Positions 11,062 to 23,793 of a stretch of 64,000 bases of DNA are shown in pieces. The notes under the pieces were generated by a model. It saw nothing but the letters and a program-made list of their open reading frames with translations. It did not search any database and was not told the origin of the DNA. Both the position numbers and the translations under genes were made by a program. Numbering within the stretch: position 1 is the first letter of the stretch; the number at the start of each line of letters is the position of its first letter. The DNA is from Cyanoderma ruficeps (taxonomy: Eukaryota; Chordata; Aves; Passeriformes; Timaliidae): NCBI GenBank assembly GCA_008694505.1, contig VZDJ01007747.1, positions 43,034,750 through 43,098,749 on the forward strand, given 5' to 3'.

Positions 11062-14000
11062 GGCTTTAATAATGAAGTCACATCTCAGATGAGTGTCTGT
11101 GACACTATTTGTGCTCTGGATCACTGTGGGAATCTCCAGTAGTCACTGTACTCAAGATTCCCCTCCTCCTTTGAGGACCAGGAGTTAAATGGACAAAATG
11201 GTTTCCTTCCACTAATTGAGCTCACCTTGTGAATGTCACTGGCCCTTAGCTGGCTGCAAAGTACACGCCAATCCCCTCTGACAGTGATTTTTTGTTTATT
11301 TTCTTGGTCACCTCTAGCTACGACATGAGAATTTGCCGTTCAACAAGGTCAACTCTCCAGCAGCTTTCAGTGCTTAACCCCCAAACTCCAGCTGCTTGAG
11401 CAGCCTGAATTTTGCTGCAGTTTAACTCTCCTGGAGAAGATTTGCTAGAGGATTAGAGTTGCCAGAAAGTATGGTAAACAAGAAAAGAGCAGTAATTTCC
11501 CCAGTAAAACAAGAAAAAGAGAATTTTTAGGATCTGACTGTAATGGGATTTATGCTGTTGTGACAATCTCTGCCAAAATCCATTAGAGAGAAATCAGGTC
11601 TCCGTCAAATTCCTTGATTTGAGCTGGTGATCATGAAAACCAGGAATCGGTTTTCAGGGAGGACCCTAAAAGTATCCAATTTATTTAATAAATTATTTTA
11701 TAGTCAGACTATCAGCTACTTGTGAAGAAAAAGAACTTTATCTCAGCCAAAATCAGCACACCCCATTTGATAAACTATTCCTCCCTAACCATGCATTAAT
11801 ATAGTAACCACGTAACCATAATCCAGGCCCTTGGATTAATATTCTGTGTTGGGTTTAAGATTTTGGTTGTAGTTTAGAAGATTGTCCAGCTTTAACAAAC
11901 CTCATCTATCTTTATGCAGCCTCAAAAATTTCAGTCTTCCAGCCCATCTGAGAGGGAAGAGAGCTGTGCATTGAAAATAGCATTGGCAGATTGATGGAGG
12001 CACATACAGAGAGTATTTCATGAGTAGCCTCAGGGAGCACAACTTGGTGTAACTTCTGTCTTATTGGGGGCTGGAAGAAGTCCAAATTGCAGCAACTTAG
12101 ATTCCTCTGATGTTACCCACTGTGTCTAGATGTAGTTCCAGCCCTTTAATACAGTGCTGCCTGTTCCATGCAGAGCTGTGAGTGCTAGATGTGTGACACG
12201 ACATGCAAAGGCAGCACTGAGCACACATCTGTGGTGCTCTGCCAGGCTGCTTTCCTGGTGATTCCCAGGTAAATTCCTCCCAACCTCAGCAGCTGGAATG
12301 TGGGAACGTATCTGGCTCAAGAGTGTCTGAAAGGGAGCTGCAGCAAATCTCAGGTCACTGTGGTTTATACAAATTAGAGTCCTGAGACACAATTTCATGG
12401 TAGTTTTGTCTTTCTGGCAGTGCTTCTACCCGGAGAAGGGGATGGATGTCTCCCATTCCCTTGATCTTCCTTAGTTCTGCTTTTTAGGCTTGTGACTTGC
12501 TGCTGACCTCCCAACCCTATCTCCTGCCTTGCTCCATCTTCAGGGGTTGCTGGATCATTCCATGAAGTCACTACCATGAGAGAAAACAATCCACTTTTTT
12601 TTTTCTTTTCCTGGACTTAGTTTCTGCCAAATTAGTGACATAAAACAGCTTGTGAAGGGTTCAATGTGTATCAATACCCACCAGGAGATGAGCAGGGAGA
12701 GGGATGGGTAAGAAGGAACTTCCAGCTGTAACTGGACTGGTGGATGGAGTTATTACAATGGCTCACCATGATTTATTGAATAGAATTCCTGATGCCATCC
12801 ACTTCTTGCAGTGGATGTTACTCAAATTATAAGCTGTAGGTTATTGCATTCTTTTTTTAGGGGAAGGACAGACAGTCTCCAGCTTCTGTCTGGGTAGGGC
12901 AGCAAGTGCTGATAACTGCAGGCAACAAAATGTGAGCAGGAGGCAAAACCCACAGAACTGATGGCCACAGAGGACTGAAATAACTCAGTGCTGACTGAGT
13001 AGGTTAAATATATCAGTTTAGTTACAACAGCATGTTTTAGTTAGTCCACAAAACATTTCTGAAGTCCAGGACGGTTTAGTAGAGGCTGATCACCATGTAA
13101 CACCTACACTGTTATTTGGGAGTGAACTGCTTGTCACAACCTGAGTTGGTCATCTCTGCTTTTCACTGCAGGCTTTCTCTGAACATATTAAAGACATTTG
13201 CTTTAAAACGTTAGGCCCAAATGCCAGACTTTGAATTTACACTGCATTTCATCTTAGAACCTTTCATCAAGGTTCTCAGTTCTGCTTTTAAACCATTACT
13301 TAACTTTCAGACTCTTTACAACTCATAACCTGGCAAGGAATCTAGAGCTCATCTTTTGGGACAGATATTTTGTCCTGCTGCTCTTAAAATATTGATATTT
13401 TTTTAAAGTAAGATAAGCTGCACAAACAATGCTTAAGTTCATTAACTCGAGCAGGTAAGCATTTAATATTTTGGCTTTCAAACATCTACCAGCAGAGAAT
13501 TTCTCTGTGTTGTATATTATATTTTTAGCTGTCAATATCAGACTCGGTGTCAGTGCCAGGCAAACTGTGACACTAACTAGACTTTTAAGTGTGATCTGTA
13601 ATCCAACCTAAGAAGTTCTAAGCTGAGACTTCACACTGCATTATAGCTGGATCCATATATTTATCATTTAGAAAAAAAAAAAAACAAAAAACAGCCTATC
13701 ATGTTTTATTTCAGTAAACCAAAGTGCTGGTTTTCAACAATTCTGGAACAAATCCACTCACCACATAATTCCCAGTGAGGCACAAAGTTTGCTTGAACAT
13801 TTCCAAAGTTCTTGGTTCACCTCTTGTATTATTCAAGAAACATTTTTAAGCCAATGATGCTTGGAGAATCTTTTAAGCAGGCTGCTCCTGCAGGTTGATG
13901 GAACAGGCATTTGCTTCCCACATTGCCAGGCCTTGAGGGGTCTGGCACCAGAACAATTAATAAACAAGGGGGAATGCTTTCATTAGGGAAATTAGGATGT

Positions 14001-16304
14001 GTCTTCCACTCTTCTCCAAACATTTGGGGCTGTCTTTATCCCCATCTTTATTCACACAGGCAAAGTCAAGCCAGATAAAGCATTTAGGAGAATCTTGGTT
14101 ACTTTACTTTCTAAACCTCTAGATAACTATTTCAAAACAGGAAGATGAAATAAAATTCTGCTTTTTTGAGCATTGAAAATATGACACCTCTTTCTTTTTC
14201 TTAACGCTGTTCTTGATGAGGCACCACATTTCATTGCCTTCTTTGACTGCCTGATTTAAAAAAATTCAGTTCAATGTTTGGCATCGTGTATACATGGTTT
14301 ATGTTGTTTTTCTATAGATGCATTATTCATAACTACATAAAGCACTTGGGCCGCTTATTTTTTTTCATTATTCGCTCAGTTTTATGAGGTCTTTTTGTTG
14401 CTCCTAACCTTCATTCTGACTTTTGGTAACCAGAACAAGATTACAAGCATCTGGATGTAAATATTTATTTTTCTGTTCATTGTTTTTAAGTAAAGTTTGT
14501 TTGGCTGAACAAAATCAGCTTCAGCACTGTTTTCTGGGGGGCACCTTGTGTGCCTTTTGGCTTTTCCCCGTTCTTAGCTTAAATATTTTTCTATGACTTT
14601 CAGTGGGTACATTTGGATAGAACAAGTATAAGTATTTTTTCAGTACAAGTTCTTCAAATTCCAGAAATTTCCCCAGTTCATAGTAAATTTAAGTTTCTCT
14701 TCGCTACACCACCATCTCATCACTGCTTTGAGACTCTGGATCTCTGCCTGCCTTTGGAGCTTTGTGTTTGACAGCATTCTGGAGACTAAGAGTGTGGAGC
14801 TTGTAACTTATCCTGGGGTCTGATTCCACCTTCCCCATCCAACACAAGGTAGTTTACTCTGCAGCCTCTCACATGCCACAAATAGAGGTGTCCTTGCACC
14901 TAAAAAGATTGAATCTTCCATTCTTATTTCCTGCTGCTTCCTATCCATGGAATTCCAGAGGGTTCTCTGACATCAGCCTGTGTTTTCTCAGATATTGCAC
15001 CCCCACTTTCAGCTGAGTGCCCTCATTCCCTGAGCCTTCATGGGCTGAGTGTTTTCAGGTTTCCCCTGAAAGGTCACAGCTGTAGGACAAATCCTACAAC
15101 AGGACACTTTTCCTTCAGTTTTGCAGATAATGTGTCAGATATTTGTTGGCTGTGGTGTGCTGCCAATACTTTATAAGGTATCTTGGAAGATCAGCTCATC
15201 TTTCTCTGGCAGATTGCATAGATTCCAGACTTTTGTCTGTCTCTATTTTAGGAAGTGTACAGCTTGTTTTGGGAGCTACCCCAAAATAGTGTTTGCTCAT
15301 ATGCATATGTTTACCTGTCTGCCTAGTGTTTTCCATCTCCTTGCAGGCTGTTCTGTTCAGTAGCTTTGGTACTTAAAATAATGCAGGTAAAGCTGATGTC
15401 TGGGGGGAATAACTAATTCTTCACATAATTGCCTTCATAGATATAAGGTTAAAAATTTTTAGTGCTAAGCAACAGGAATTACAATTAGCTCTATCCGTCG
15501 AGGGTTTGTTGCATGAACTTCTCTACCATCAGTGTATTGGTAGTTTTTGTGTTATTTCCCTGACTAGTTCTAACTCTAATGAATGATAATATGGCCTCGT
15601 AGATTTAAGAACTGAGAAAATCAAACCTCCATGAAGAAATAGACTTTCTTTTCAGTGTATCAACATAAACTCTGCTGCCGATGCATAGGTTCAGTATTAC
15701 CTGGGAGGTTGGCATGTGAGGTACACAGAAGGTACAGAGGTGATCACTTAGTGTGCAATTTGAATATGAAGTCCAGATTCTGACAGTCTGACCTAATGTC
15801 TCATTTGCATGATGTACTCTTAACCCCTTTTAATGAGAAATAGACTTGTGCAGGATGTAATTAACCTTCCTGTTCACATCCACACTGGGTTTGCATTACA
15901 TAAATAAAGCACAGATGGGAAGAATACCCTAAAATACCATCAGGATCATCTGTTCCTTTGAATATACTGATTTTATGTGGTATGTAGTTGATTCATGTAC
16001 ATCAATGTACATTCATGTGTGTTCATGTCCATAATTTTCATTTGGACTCTTGGATAGTTTGGGTAAGTTAAATTCCACTGGTTATAATTAGGTTTTTATT
16101 GCAAATAGTACAATGGAATCAAATCCACCACATAATCTCGTCCTATAGTTAAAAATTTAAGCTCCTGGTCAGCGCTGTAACACACAATTTGGATGTGTCG
16201 TAATGTAAAAGGAAAGTAGTTTCCATAGTCAACATGTTGGGGTGTGAAAGAATTTGTGTTCCTCATCCAGAAATAGAGGAAGAGTAGATAACTTTGATGT
16301 TCTC
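11062..16304. other. Long unique non-coding stretch, no gene seen
   Basis: About 5 kb with no repeat family that I recognise and no open frame with protein character. The longest frames are 60-90 codons. Small features are a 12-A run near 13673 and a TACATCAATGTACATTCATG-like short repeat near 16000. The sequence is old unique DNA, possibly intronic or intergenic. Confidence 0.5.
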
Positions 16305-16615
16305 GCTCCTATTGCAGTCAAAGTCACCAGATCCTTAGAATCCCTTGATTCCATCTCCTTTAACTCCAGGAGCATACACAAGTAATTCACATGTAGATAT
16401 TTACATGAAAATTTCATTTGAGGTGGTTTAATCTTTAAAGGATATCACACACCATACTGAGATTTAAATTCCTCATTCCAAAGCCACAGGAAATGTGCAT
16501 CCCTGTTAACTGGCTAATCAACACTTCTAAATATCAGGGTATTTTGCTAATGTTTAGGAACACAGTTTTTTTTATTAATTAATTGAATTCCACATCCATT
16601 CTTTCGTAAAGGGCT
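16305..16615 (+). repeat. Local direct duplication, copy 1
   Basis: This 311-bp block recurs in the same orientation at 18931-19274. Both begin GCTCC(T/C)ATTGCAGTCAAA and end GTAAAGGGCT. The best-kept part is about 57 bp with one mismatch, around CATCCCTGTTAACTGGCTAA. By eye the aligned parts agree at roughly 85 percent, with copy 2 carrying insertions of several bases. It does not resemble CR1 or the LTRs of this window, so a segmental duplication or an unrecognised dispersed repeat are both possible. Confidence 0.85.
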
Positions 16616-16859
16616 CCTGTGCATATGCAAATAAATATCTATAGGCAAATACATGAAAGTGATATCACTTGAATTTTTAATAGCTGTGTCTGACTGTTCA
16701 GCCCATGTTATTAATACACAGTGCTACTGATCTTCTCTCTGACCATTCACTGTTCAGGGCAGCTACTACTGATAAAGCTGATTGTCACCAGAAAGATTTT
16801 AGAATAATTTCTAAGTAAGTTTCCACCTCTCAGAAGTCTGAGTTGATTTCTTTTTTTCT
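16616..16859. other. Non-coding spacer
   Basis: AT-rich sequence between copy 1 of the duplication and the G/T tract. Nothing recognisable apart from one ATGCAAAT octamer near 16625. Confidence 0.5.
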
Positions 16860-17026
16860 GGTTGGTTGGGGTTTTTTTGTTTGTGTTGTTTTTGTTTTGG
16901 TTTGTTTGTTTTGTTTTTTGGAAGTTTTTTTGTTTGTGTTGGGGTTTTTTGTTGTTTTTGTGGGGGGTTTTTTGTTTGGTTTTTTTTGGTTTTTTTGGGG
17001 TTTGTTTGTTTGTTTGTTTGTTTTTT
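16860..17026 (+). repeat. G/T-only low-complexity tract
   Basis: About 167 nt of plus strand consist almost solely of T and G (two A residues near 16922), with several runs of four to six G and a terminal (GTTT)n microsatellite at about 17000-17022. The long open frames over it translate to F/V/L/G-rich low-complexity sequence and are not genes. The extreme strand asymmetry could favour non-B DNA. Confidence 0.9.
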
Positions 17027-17430
17027 AAGCAGGACACAATAGCTTTCAAATCATTAGTGGCAAGAAAATCTCCCAATGCAAAAATACCTCCTGTTGTGGT
17101 GGGTGGGTTTTCTACATGTGCACAATACGCCTTCATATGTGACAGCTTCAATTCTAGATTAAGAGAATGAAAATGATGAGAAGAAACAAAGCGGAATGGT
17201 CAGACAGACTACACCTAAAATTCTAACAAAATGGCAGTGGCAATGGTCCTTAGGAACAAAACTAATTGAACAATAATACTTAATGGAAATCTTAATTGAC
17301 TCTGTGCATCTTCTAAAATTGTAAACCTTGTATCTTCCATTGTATTCCTTTTAGATAAGTAGGTTAGCAGTTTGAACACATGTATCTAAGTTTGTTGTAG
17401 TGGGTGGCTGAGGAAAAATATTTGCATGGC

Positions 17431-17470
17431 ATTTACTCTGTGTTAAGTTTATTTACTCTGTATTAAGTTT
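17431..17470 (+). repeat. 20-bp tandem duplication
   Basis: ATTTACTCTGTGTTAAGTTT is followed directly by the same 20 bases with one change (G to A in the eleventh to twelfth positions). A second imperfect tandem lies nearby at 17741-17787, with a unit of about 26 bp containing TTTAATACATTCT/TTATAATACATTCT. Confidence 0.85.
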
Positions 17471-18563
17471 CTTGAAGTCATGTTTTAAGAGATAGATTGC
17501 TTTCATCTCTCTTTGAAAAAAAAAAAGAAAAAAGCAACAAAATTACCATCCTGAGTTGGAACAAATCACAGTTAATTCTGTGTGGATGAATTGAGATTTT
17601 GCCAATCCAATGAAAGGCATCCATAATGGAGATTCAAAACAAAGAAACCCCATTTTTCTTCTTAATAAGTCTCCTCCTGCCCTAAATATTTTAAGCCCTT
17701 TATGCAAGGTTAAAATTCTAAGAATACGGAATCTTTCAGACTTATCTTTTAATACATTCTTATAACCTATCTTATAATACATTCTAGTAGAAAATGTGTG
17801 AAATCTAGTGGAAGTGTCAAAATAAAAATCTAGTAATTTTCATTCTGTCATTACCTGTTGTCAGTCCAAGAGAGGTCAATATTTGAGATATGGATAGTAT
17901 CAAATCCTGTTCTTTGAGTTGTTTTTTTTTCTTAGTCAAAGCTTTAAAATATAAATAAACATAAACAATTTCAACCTTGACATTGACTTTTGCTGTGATC
18001 ACAGCACATCCACCTTCCTACCTCAGCCTGTGAGATCCAAAGAGAGTACATCAAAGAACTTTTCTTCTCCAAGGGAAGAAAATATGAAAATTCCTATGTT
18101 TTGTGAATGTTCGTTGTCATGAGAAATACCTTTAACATGAATAGAAATATATGGCCAGACTGGAGCTATGGCACAGCCTCTGCTAAGCAGCCAGAATGTT
18201 TTTCTTTCGGAAGAGGACTTTTCAACACCTATTTCAGAAAAGCCTGTTTATCTTGCAAGAACAAATTTGGGTCTTGAGGACCAGCAGACCAATAGGATAG
18301 CACAGACAGGAGCATGTCAACAAAGGTGCACATACAAAAAGCCCTACCCTTTCTGCATAGCTGTGGTTAGAAATTATGATTGTTTGTCTAGAGACTACAG
18401 ATCTCATTGGAAAAATATTCCAATTCTACAAATACTTGTGGAAGTGAAAAAAAATGTGTTAGAAAGTCATAAGTTCAAACTGGCTTTACTGACTGCTTTT
18501 CCTCTAGTGTTAGTCAGGAAGCTCATCGTGGTTTGGGTTGAGTCTGTGGAATAAGACATATTT
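17471..18563. other. Non-coding sequence with one unconvincing frame
   Basis: A 128-codon open frame at 18168-18551 is the longest here, but its translation shows no domain and no relation to neighbouring sequence. The 3' end of the frame runs up to the CR1 insertion. I treat it as chance. Confidence 0.45.
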
Positions 18564-18893
18564 AGAATCACAGAATCATTTAGGTTGGAAAAGCCCTCTG
18601 AGGTCACTAAGTCCAACCATTCCACCAGCACTGTCAAGGCCACCACTAAACCATGTCCCCAAGCACCACATCTACACATTTTTTTGGTTTTTTTGGGTTT
18701 TTTTTTTTTTGCACTTCCAGGGATGGTGATTCCACCACTTCCATGGGCAGCCTCTTCCAGTGCACCCTTCATGTCCCTGTTATCCAGTCCAAGCCTCCCC
18801 TGGCACAACTTGATGTCATTTTCTCTTGTTTTATCACTTCTTACCTGGGAGAAGAGACCAACCCCCACATGGCCACAGCCTCCTTTCAGGTGT
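18564..18893 (-). repeat. CR1 LINE fragment (minus strand)
   Basis: The plus strand shows the reverse-complement CR1 tail AGAATCACAGAATCATTTAG followed by TTGGAAAAGCCCTCTGAGGT, AGTCCAACCATTCCACCAGC and GGTGATTCCACCACTTCC. It continues to about ACCTGGGAGAAGAGACCAAC and stops near 18893, the usual 5' truncation. At 18679-18710 a T-rich stretch with short G runs replaces a short conserved piece of CR1, showing simple-repeat growth after insertion. No coding capacity remains. Confidence 0.9.
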
Positions 18894-18930
18894 TTCTATG
18901 TAGATGTCCACATATGAGTTGGACATGTAA

Positions 18931-19274
18931 GCTCCCATTGCAGTCAAACAGATTTAAGTCACCAGGTCCTCAGAATCCCTTGACTCCTTGTACTTTGACT
19001 CCAGTGGGAGCGTAGGCAAGTATTTCATAAGTAGATATTTACACGAGAGTACTCATGAGAATTTAATTTTACGTGGAAATCTCATTTGAGATGGTTTAAT
19101 CTTGAAAGGCTATCACACACCATGCTGAGATTTAAATTCCAAATTCACAGAAAACATGCATCCCTGTTAACTGGCTAATCAACACTTCTAAATACCAGGG
19201 TATTTTGCTAATGTTCTGGAACACAGTTTTTAATGAATCAATTAAATTTCACATCCATCATTTTGTAAAGGGCT
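18931..19274 (+). repeat. Local direct duplication, copy 2
   Basis: This 344-bp copy matches 16305-16615 in the same orientation and contains extra bases, chiefly about 30 around GAGAGTACTCATGAGAATTT. It sits between two CR1 fragments (ending 18893 and starting about 19280), whereas copy 1 has no CR1 beside it. That position suggests copy 2 is the derived one or that CR1 sequences took part in the rearrangement; this is inference. Confidence 0.85.
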
Positions 19275-19279
19275 GTTCT

Positions 19280-19440
19280 CTGTCACTTTGAAGCCATTTC
19301 TCCTTGTCCTGTTACTACGCGTTCTTCAAAATTCTCTTCTCCATCTTCCCTGTAGGCTCCCTTCAGGCACTGGAAGGTCACAATTAGATCTCCCCAAATC
19401 TCCAAGCTGAAAAATCCCAATTCTCTGTGTTTTCTGAGGG
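19280..19440 (-). repeat. Internal CR1 fragment (minus strand)
   Basis: Recognisable minus-strand CR1 phrases are TTTCTCCTTGTCCTGTTACT, CATCTTCCCTGTAGGCTCCC, TTCAGGCACTGGAAGGTCAC and CTCCAAGCTGAAAAATCCCA. The 3' tail is missing, and the fragment covers part of the same CR1 region as the copy ending at 18893 but in a different subfamily version. It is therefore a separate insertion, not the continuation of that copy. Confidence 0.75.
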
Positions 19441-22400
19441 AAAAAGTACATGACAACACATTCAGGTTCCACATCTTCATTCCCCACAAATGCGAGTATA
19501 TAGAGAAGGCACGTGGAAATTTTTACATGGAGGCTAAACAGCCTCTATATCAAAAACTTACTAAAAATAGACATGTAGGAGTTGTTCTCAGCCCAAGCTA
19601 ATAGAGAAAAATGCATTTAGAAAGATTTCTCTTAAATGTAAGTTAAATACTTAAGGTTAAGTGTGCTTGATGTTGCATTAATTTTTAAAAGATTGGCATT
19701 TTCAGATTGTCAGTCAAAAAATGTTGCAGCAGCCCTCTTAATTAGAGGGTAAAAATGAGCCGAAGCACAGACTTCTCATTAAACACAGTATAAAAAGGGT
19801 CTTGGCTTATTCCTCTTCCCATCTTGGTCATCTAAACTCCAGCCATTCACTGACTCTGGCTGCAGAAATCTCCTACTGTAGGTTTCTTTTGCAGCATCTG
19901 ACTGCTGGTTATTTCCTGCTGGCCAAAAAGGCCAATGTCACCTGGTTTGTGTCTGGAAAGAGTCTAGGGAAAGGAACAGAACTTGGGAAGGGTCTGGAGC
20001 CCCAGAAACAGCTGAGGGAGCTGGGAAAGGGGCTCAGCCTGGAGAAAAGGAGGCTCGAGGGGGCCTTCTGGATCTGCACAACTCCCTGACAGGAACATCC
20101 AGGAAAGAAGGCAGCTGAGAGTGGGTTGAGTGTTCAGCTCAGTTCCCTCACATGCTCCAGCACTCCAATGTCTCTCATGAATCTCAGACTAAGATCAGGA
20201 AGGTCCCTGCACTACTGGTGAATGAATCTGTGGTTTACTGACACTTCAGGGTCTACCAGTTCTCAAAAGTATCCCAGCACTCTACTAACACTGCAACATT
20301 TATTTTCCTATCTTCTCATCTGCTCAGAAAAGCTGAACTGTTCATACTGTTAAACTGTCAGAACTATTATTGGCTTTGGCCACTGAGCATTCATCCAGAT
20401 GATTTTTGGAAGGGTATGGCTGTTAAAAAGCAACAGAGATGACTTTGAACAGACAGCTCGCTTGGATTTGGAGTCAGGAGGGTTCACGAGCACAGACATG
20501 AATCCTGGATAACCATAATTGTTGAATAACTCTGAATAACTAAAGAGCAGTCCCAAGGATGGTTAATTTCCTATTACAGATGTAGCCATTATGCATCACT
20601 GATCAAACAGAGCAGAATAGGAAAAAATGCTTACCACCTTGAAGCTAAATAATCCAAGCCATGAGTCTTGCTTTAATATGTATTTAATCCCTCTGTTTCA
20701 CAATGAATCATGCATCTTCTAATGGCTTTCATCTTCTCTCACACCATTTTAAAGCTGTTAATTAATCTACCTATATATTTGGCATTCACACAAATTCAAG
20801 GCTGTAGTATCCTCATCCATATAGTTTTTATATTTATAAAACTGTATTTATATACAGTTTATGAGATTTTATATTTTGGAGACATAGTTGGGAATTTTCC
20901 AGTTTTCTGTGTCCTTTCCTACTGAATGCCACACGTATCTTTTCTGTCCAGTACTCTGTAAATATTATAAAGACCTTCACGAGTTCTTTGGTGTGTTACA
21001 AATATCCACCTTGTTAAAGTACAGCTCCTTCCCAGTTACTGTGTTAAGCTCATTATTTCAGGCCCACAGCTATGACAATTAAACTTGTCATCTGTTCAGC
21101 TTCCATGGCGCTCATTTCTCCTCTGTGCCTTTCCTTCCCTCTGTGTCCACCACATACTTAAAGAAATTAGAGTAATTACTTTTGTTTGGCTTTTGAGACA
21201 TGCTTTGCTGACCAGTAGAGTTCTCTTTCTCTTTGGGCTCTGTTACATTTTGTCAAAAAAAGCCACAAAATAACCAATAATGGTTTGTAATTATAACATT
21301 CGAAAGTAAACAGAATAAATCAGCATTCAGCTCTTAATTGTTCTCTCTGCATTAAAACTACCCACTGTCATTTATACTTCCCTAAAGATTTCTGTTCTAC
21401 TGCTGTTTTACATTTCTTATGGATCATGGACCAAGGAACTGCACATCCCAATTATGCAAAGAGTTATATGTTCAAATTTTTTTGTATCAGCAGCTCTGCA
21501 GTTGACTTATTTTACAGCACTGGGTTGTAAGACAGACAAGCAAATGACAAGGGAACAATGTACAAGAGACTCATATTCAGTTTAGTCCTCAAGCGTGAGA
21601 TTATCCTACAGACATTGCTGAAGAGAAATCATTCTGTAATGAATGTCTCTGGATCCACTCACATATAATGTTACTACATAATCTTGCTAATAAGTACATG
21701 AGGCTCCCTTTTAAAATATTTACATTTTTAAAATCAAATATGTCTGCTGTGGGACTTGTTTGAAAACCCATTGCTTCAGTGACTGGAGAGGTTTTTGTTT
21801 CAAAGTGACTGCAGTCATGGTCAGTTTATAAATTTCAATGCCAACACTTGTTTAATTTATTTCCTTTTTTTTTTTTTTAATAATTTCTGTTTAAAAAAAC
21901 CCTGGTCTTGTAAACCAGGTTTTACAGAAAGGCTGTGTTTTACAAAAGTAAAGAAAGCAAATTCTGGTCAGACTATTTCATGATTACTTAGGAGCTCCTG
22001 TATACACTCGTCTCAGTGCAATAATCAAGATAAGAACTGCTAATAAACCAGCTGAGAGCCACAGAAAATTTTATGTGGGGATGACAGGAAGATAATCACA
22101 CCCAGAGTACAGGCCCAGTGATCAGGATTGTTGTGATGATATAGGGGGAAAATATAAATACAGGCGGGGCAGGGGAACATTTCAGTTGTTTTAGCAAATA
22201 TAGAAAGTCAGTGTCAAGGAAAAAAAAGATGGAAGTCAGGGCAAAAATCCTTCAAACACTAAAAATAGGAGAAAGAAGCAGAGGATCTACTGACAGCAAA
22301 GAGAATTGGGGCAAATATCGTAATGCATGCAGTAGTATCAAAAGGAGTAGAAAGAAGACTATATATTATCAAAATAAGAAAAAATATAGTATTATTCACA

Positions 22401-23660
22401 TAAAAATTTCCATATCTGTATATAAGGGATTAAGAAATGGCTTTTCTGAACCTTTACAGGGAGAAGACTATGAAAGCAGTGCAGAATCAAAGCAAACCCA
22501 CTCCAAAAGCTCTGAAATAAAACAGTGGCAAGGTAAATATATTCAATAGCAAATCCAGGTGTGTGGCTCCCTGCAACCTGCCCTTTGCACAACACAGAAC
22601 ATTAGTTCCCAACCAGCACTAGACCAGAACTAGTATAAAATAAATGCAGCAGCATCCCCCCCTTTTTTTTTCCCTACCACTGAGCCAAGCACTAAAAATT
22701 CAGAGCAGCCCTGAGTGATAAACATCTCTCCCTCTATAAATGACTGGCCCGTTGCTAATGGCAACAACTCTGTTCCTAAAGTTAGCTGAGCTCTTACAGT
22801 GGCAAATTCGATGTCCTCATGTAACTTGCAGGATTCAGCTCATCCGTTTTGCCAACTCCTGCAGCCATACAACTGCATTTAAGCATAAACTTTTCCTTTC
22901 TCTTTGCATGATATTTATCAGAGAGAAATGCAGTTAAAGTTAGAGCCTGAGTTGTAGGATCCTGAATGTGGAAGTGGAATCAATGTTTAGTCTTGCCATT
23001 TTGTGATGCCATTTTATCCCATTTTGTGCCATTTTTTTGTTTTAAATAATTCCCTACACTACTGTAGGACAGATCCTTTCATTCCAGACACAGATGGATG
23101 GAAGTAATCCATCCAAGTTATGGGATACTGCTAAAAGAGGACTTAGGACTAAAGCATGTGTTACTTAGGGTTTCAAACTGTGGATAGCAGATGTCTGCAG
23201 AGATGATGTGATGTGAGAGGCAAACATTGCATTAATTTATGGTTGTAGTTTTGCAAAAAGATACACACCATATCCAACCTCTGGGATAAATGAGATGTTA
23301 AAAAATAATCCCTTGTCCTGATTTGTGAGCCTTACTTTTGGTTTCGGAGACCCTTTTATCAAAGTCATGAGGAAAACTAAATTTTCTTACACAGGAATTA
23401 TTTAGGACCAATTCAGAATGAGTTTTGTGAATGTCTTACGGCATTTGGATTTAAGCTTTAATTCCAATAGCTTAGAAAATTGTGACTCATAAATGGGATA
23501 TCTAAATTGTATTAAAGAGTGCTTAAAAATTCCTTTTAAAAACTAATTTCAAATTTCATGTTGTTTTTCTTTAAAAGAAAAAACTGCATTTCAGTAAAGA
23601 ACCTTTTCCTTGTAATTACAAAACTATGGAAACAATTAATTCCAGCCAGGCATAATCTTA
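19441..23660. other. Unique non-coding stretch, no gene seen
   Basis: No repeat family or protein-like frame stands out. There is a small hairpin at 20839-20860 (AAACTGTAT, 4-nt loop, ATACAGTTT). A TATA-like ATATAAATACAGGCGGGGC occurs near 22151 upstream of a 112-codon lysine-rich frame (22211-22546) with no recognisable domain; I do not call a promoter or gene from this. Around 22990-23035 GCCATTTTGTG-like words repeat. Confidence 0.45.
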
Positions 23661-23793
23661 AAGTCATAGAACCATTTAGGTTGGGAAAGGCCTTTAAGAC
23701 CATCAAGTCCAACCCTTAACCCAGCACTTCCAAGGCCACCACTAAACCATGTCCCCAGGTGTCACACTTAAGAGGTTTTTGGTGATTCCGCCA
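23661..23793 (-). repeat. Short CR1 tail (minus strand)
   Basis: The plus strand reads AGTCATAGAACCATTTAGGT, AGACCATCAAGTCCAACCCT and CCACTAAACCATGTCCCCAG, the reverse complement of a CR1 3' end of the same broad group as the copy at 18564. The fragment stops after GGTGATTCCGCC and has lost some internal bases. Confidence 0.9.

Noticed and set aside
16747..17170. Frames of 102 and 134 codons
   Set aside because: They translate the G/T tract and its complement and are pure low complexity.
18168..18551. 128-codon frame as a gene
   Set aside because: The translation has no recognisable feature, and the frame ends right before a CR1 insertion.
22140..22549. TATA-like box and GC patch before a lysine-rich 112-codon frame
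   Set aside because: A TATA-like word alone is weak, the frame has no domain, and AT-rich DNA yields such combinations often.
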